Shown: piece by piece, positions 62,271 to 64,000 of the stretch | Position numbering within the stretch: position 1 is the first letter of the stretch | How the letters are laid out: every line of letters begins with the position of its first letter | Assembly: GCF_900112365.1 (NCBI RefSeq) | Contig: NZ_FOLQ01000009.1 | Location: 124,001-188,000, forward strand | Source of the DNA: Spirosoma endophyticum | GTDB taxonomy: Bacteria; Bacteroidota; Bacteroidia; Cytophagales; Spirosomataceae | DNA: 64,000 bases | Direction of reading: 5' to 3' | Notes under the pieces: generated by a model | The model's input: the letters and a program-made list of their open reading frames with translations, nothing else | The model's database searches: none | Told to the model about the DNA's origin: nothing | Made by a program: the position numbers and the translations under genes

Positions 62271-63341
62271 ATGAATCATACGTATGTCATTATTATGGCG
62301 GGAGGAGTCGGAACACGGTTCTGGCCTTTCAGCCGGACGAGTTATCCTAAACAATTTCACGATGTACTTGGCACGGGCCGAACATTGCTTCAGCAAACCG
62401 CCGATCGATTTGATGGCGTATGTCCCTCCGAAAATATATTTATCGTTACCAGTGCGCTTTACAAAGACCTCTGCCAGCAGCAACTTCCGCAACTGACAGA
62501 CGATCAAATACTGTGTGAGCCCATTGCCCGAAATACCGCGCCCTGTATCGCCTACGCCTGTTACAAAATTGCGCAGCAAGACCCCGAAGCCAACATCGTA
62601 GTGGCTCCGGCTGATCACATTATTATAAAAGAAGAGGAGTTCAAACGTACCATTCAGTCGGCGCTGGATGCGACGAAAGAGCAGGACATTCTGGTAACGC
62701 TCGGTATCCAGCCCAGCCGCCCGGATACGGGTTACGGCTACATTCAGTATATTCCTGAGTCGGAGAAAACGATCAAAAAAGTTAAGACCTTCACGGAAAA
62801 ACCACACCTTGAGCTAGCTCAGCAGTTTGTAGAGAGTGGTGAATTCGTGTGGAATGCGGGTATTTTCGTCTGGAATGTCCAGTCTATCATTAAAGCTTTT
62901 GAGGCTTATTTACCTGAAATTGCCGAGATTTTTGCCGAAGGAACGGGCAAGTATTATACCAGCCACGAGAAAGCATTTATTGACAGAGCTTATTCACTAA
63001 CCAGCAGTGTGTCGATTGACAACGGGGTGATGGAAAAAGCCAAGAACGTCTATGTCGTGCTGAGTGATTTTGGATGGTCGGATTTAGGTACGTGGAAATC
63101 CCTCTATGAAGTGTCGGATAAGAACGACGATCTCAACGTGATTGACGGCCATATCATGTTGTATGATACCAAAAACTGTATTATCAAAACGCCGAAAGAC
63201 CGTCTGGTGGTGGTTAATGGCTTAGACGGCTACATTGTCGCTGAATACGACAACGTATTGATGATTTGCCGCAAGGAAGAAGAGCAAAAGGTGAAAAACT
63301 TTGTTGCCGACGCTAAAGAGCGGGGCGCGGAGTTTGTTTAA
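62271..63341 (+). CDS. manC: Mannose-1-phosphate guanylyltransferase
   Basis: Makes GDP-mannose from GTP and mannose 1-phosphate; 356 residues, without the C-terminal isomerase domain of bifunctional enzymes. Signature AGGVGTRFWPFSRTSYPKQF (about 10-29), ILCEPIARNTAPCIAY, VAPADHIIIKEEEFKR, FTEKPHLELAQQFVESGEFV and SDFGWSDLGTW. GDP-mannose can feed the glycosyltransferases elsewhere in the window. CAACTTTG just upstream resembles the minus-7 box with one mismatch. Confidence 0.94.
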   Translation: MNHTYVIIMAGGVGTRFWPFSRTSYPKQFHDVLGTGRTLLQQTADRFDGVCPSENIFIVTSALYKDLCQQQLPQLTDDQILCEPIARNTAPCIAYACYKIAQQDPEANIVVAPADHIIIKEEEFKRTIQSALDATKEQDILVTLGIQPSRPDTGYGYIQYIPESEKTIKKVKTFTEKPHLELAQQFVESGEFVWNAGIFVWNVQSIIKAFEAYLPEIAEIFAEGTGKYYTSHEKAFIDRAYSLTSSVSIDNGVMEKAKNVYVVLSDFGWSDLGTWKSLYEVSDKNDDLNVIDGHIMLYDTKNCIIKTPKDRLVVVNGLDGYIVAEYDNVLMICRKEEEQKVKNFVADAKERGAEFV

Positions 63342-63348
63342 ATAAGCT

Positions 63349-63428
63349 GTCAGGAGGTGGTCAGTAAGGTTAGGAAATAGTTAGTTATTGTTTGGCTACT
63401 TCCTGATCATACCTGACTACCTCCTGAC
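63349..63428. repeat. Hairpin built from 20-base direct repeats
   Basis: GTCAGGAGGTGGTCAG (63349-63364) pairs with CTGACTACCTCCTGAC (63413-63428) at 15 of 16 positions. Each arm is itself repeated once with a 20-base period: GTTAGGAAATAGTTAG follows on the left and CTACTTCCTGATCATA precedes on the right. It fills most of the gap after manC. Confidence 0.7.
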
Positions 63429-63487
63429 CATATTATACAATGGCGGAAACACTCTGTTCGTTAGCTTTACGAACTGCTGATTAATCT

Positions 63488-64000
63488 GTGAAAAAAGTTC
63501 TCTACTTAAGTCTGGTATTACTTCTGGCCAGTTTGCTCATTACATGTAAAGAAAAAAACGCCGATTTTTCGCCCGGCACCGTTGACTCACGCCTTACTGG
63601 CTCGTGGCAGCTTTATGAACGCCGATTTTCCAAAGATTCGGTACTGTTCTCCTATATATCACAAAAAGATTCTACTCTTAATAAAGACTCCATTTACGTT
63701 GTAACGATTGATACGATACGCATCAGCCGTGATACGTCTTTCTACACCACAAAACGCTACCCGAGCGCCCCTCCCCAAACGTTGACATTCGGCACTGACG
63801 GCACGCTAAGTCGCAGCGGTACCGAAATGACGTATTACGCTCCGATTAAATATTACCGGATCGATCCAACTTACCCCGACAGTCTATTTATTAATTTTTT
63901 CATTAGTACGAACCGGGCAAATGTCCCCTTTCTGCAAGGCCTGGAGTTTAAAAAAGATACGTTATTGCTGAAGCCGTTTTGCGAGCAATACTGCTATTCT
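63488..64000 (+). CDS. Lipoprotein of unknown function, cut by the window edge
   Basis: Open from a GTG start at 63488 to the last base of the window (171 codons, no stop), so it is partial at the 3' end. The N-terminus MKKVLYLSLVLLLASLLITC is a lipoprotein signal with lipobox LITC (Cys20). The mature part (LTGSWQLYERRFSKDSVL ... TLTFGTDGTLSRSG) resembles the opening of small lipocalin-like Bacteroidota lipoproteins (a TGSWQL-type start), but the family call is tentative. Confidence 0.7.
   Translation, partial: MKKVLYLSLVLLLASLLITCKEKNADFSPGTVDSRLTGSWQLYERRFSKDSVLFSYISQKDSTLNKDSIYVVTIDTIRISRDTSFYTTKRYPSAPPQTLTFGTDGTLSRSGTEMTYYAPIKYYRIDPTYPDSLFINFFISTNRANVPFLQGLEFKKDTLLLKPFCEQYCYS

Noticed and set aside
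62247..62807. 186-codon open frame on the minus strand
   Set aside because: It lies wholly opposite manC, has no family features and no promoter; a shadow of a well-conserved gene.

Overview
The window reads as chromosomal DNA of a Bacteroidota bacterium, most likely a Cytophagales member close to Spirosoma (an inference from gene content, not a database match). Supporting signs are a PorP/SprF-type protein next to a giant PKD-rich protein with a gliding/type IX secretion C-terminal domain, a PorE-like OmpA lipoprotein, a TonB receptor with an N-terminal carboxypeptidase-regulatory-like domain, an initiator tRNA without encoded CCA, weak ribosome binding sites, and promoters of the Bacteroidota type TTTG-N19-21-TAnnTTTG.

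Layout. 1-4.6 kb: acyl-CoA dehydrogenase, MaoC hydratase, alpha/beta hydrolase, VTT membrane protein and a trans-sulfuration PLP enzyme. 4.6-7.5 kb: a TonB-dependent receptor preceded by a TPP (THI-box) riboswitch on the minus strand, so it is probably a thiamin or thiamin-precursor receptor; a small DUF4926 protein follows. 7.6-15.2 kb: housekeeping genes (YfgM-like TPR protein, ribH, aspartate kinase, serS, DUF349 protein, ettA). 15.2-19.7 kb: T9SS/gliding-associated pair. 19.8-25.0 kb: ruvB, an ArsR regulator, an EamA transporter, der, era and initiator tRNA-Met. 25.1-33.3 kb: surface and secreted proteins (beta-barrels, a glycerophosphodiesterase lipoprotein, metallophosphoesterase, vWA-like lipoprotein, amidohydrolase, M28 peptidase). 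33.4-35.8 kb: an AraC regulator with an SDR oxidoreductase and likely operator repeats. 35.8-48.0 kb: a surface-polysaccharide region in two convergent blocks, including a CDP-6-deoxyhexose cassette (rfbF, rfbG, epimerase, C-methyltransferase, reductase). 48.2-54.7 kb: gcvP, a PorE-like OmpA lipoprotein, a TspO-like membrane protein and a cyclophilin. 55.0-62.2 kb: an AraC regulator followed by an RND efflux operon that carries a DUF952 gene between permease and adaptor. 62.3-64 kb: mannose-1-phosphate guanylyltransferase and a lipoprotein cut by the window edge.

Two kinds of signal are not explained by the genes. The first is a strongly over-represented heptamer/octamer, RCTACGT / CACTACGT, found on both strands, in several reading frames and also between genes. 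The second is a set of intergenic hairpins: a two-copy dispersed palindrome, three hairpins whose arms are themselves built from short tandem words, and several long hairpins that fill the whole gap up to the next start codon. I saw no prophage, insertion sequence, CRISPR array or recognised defence system.
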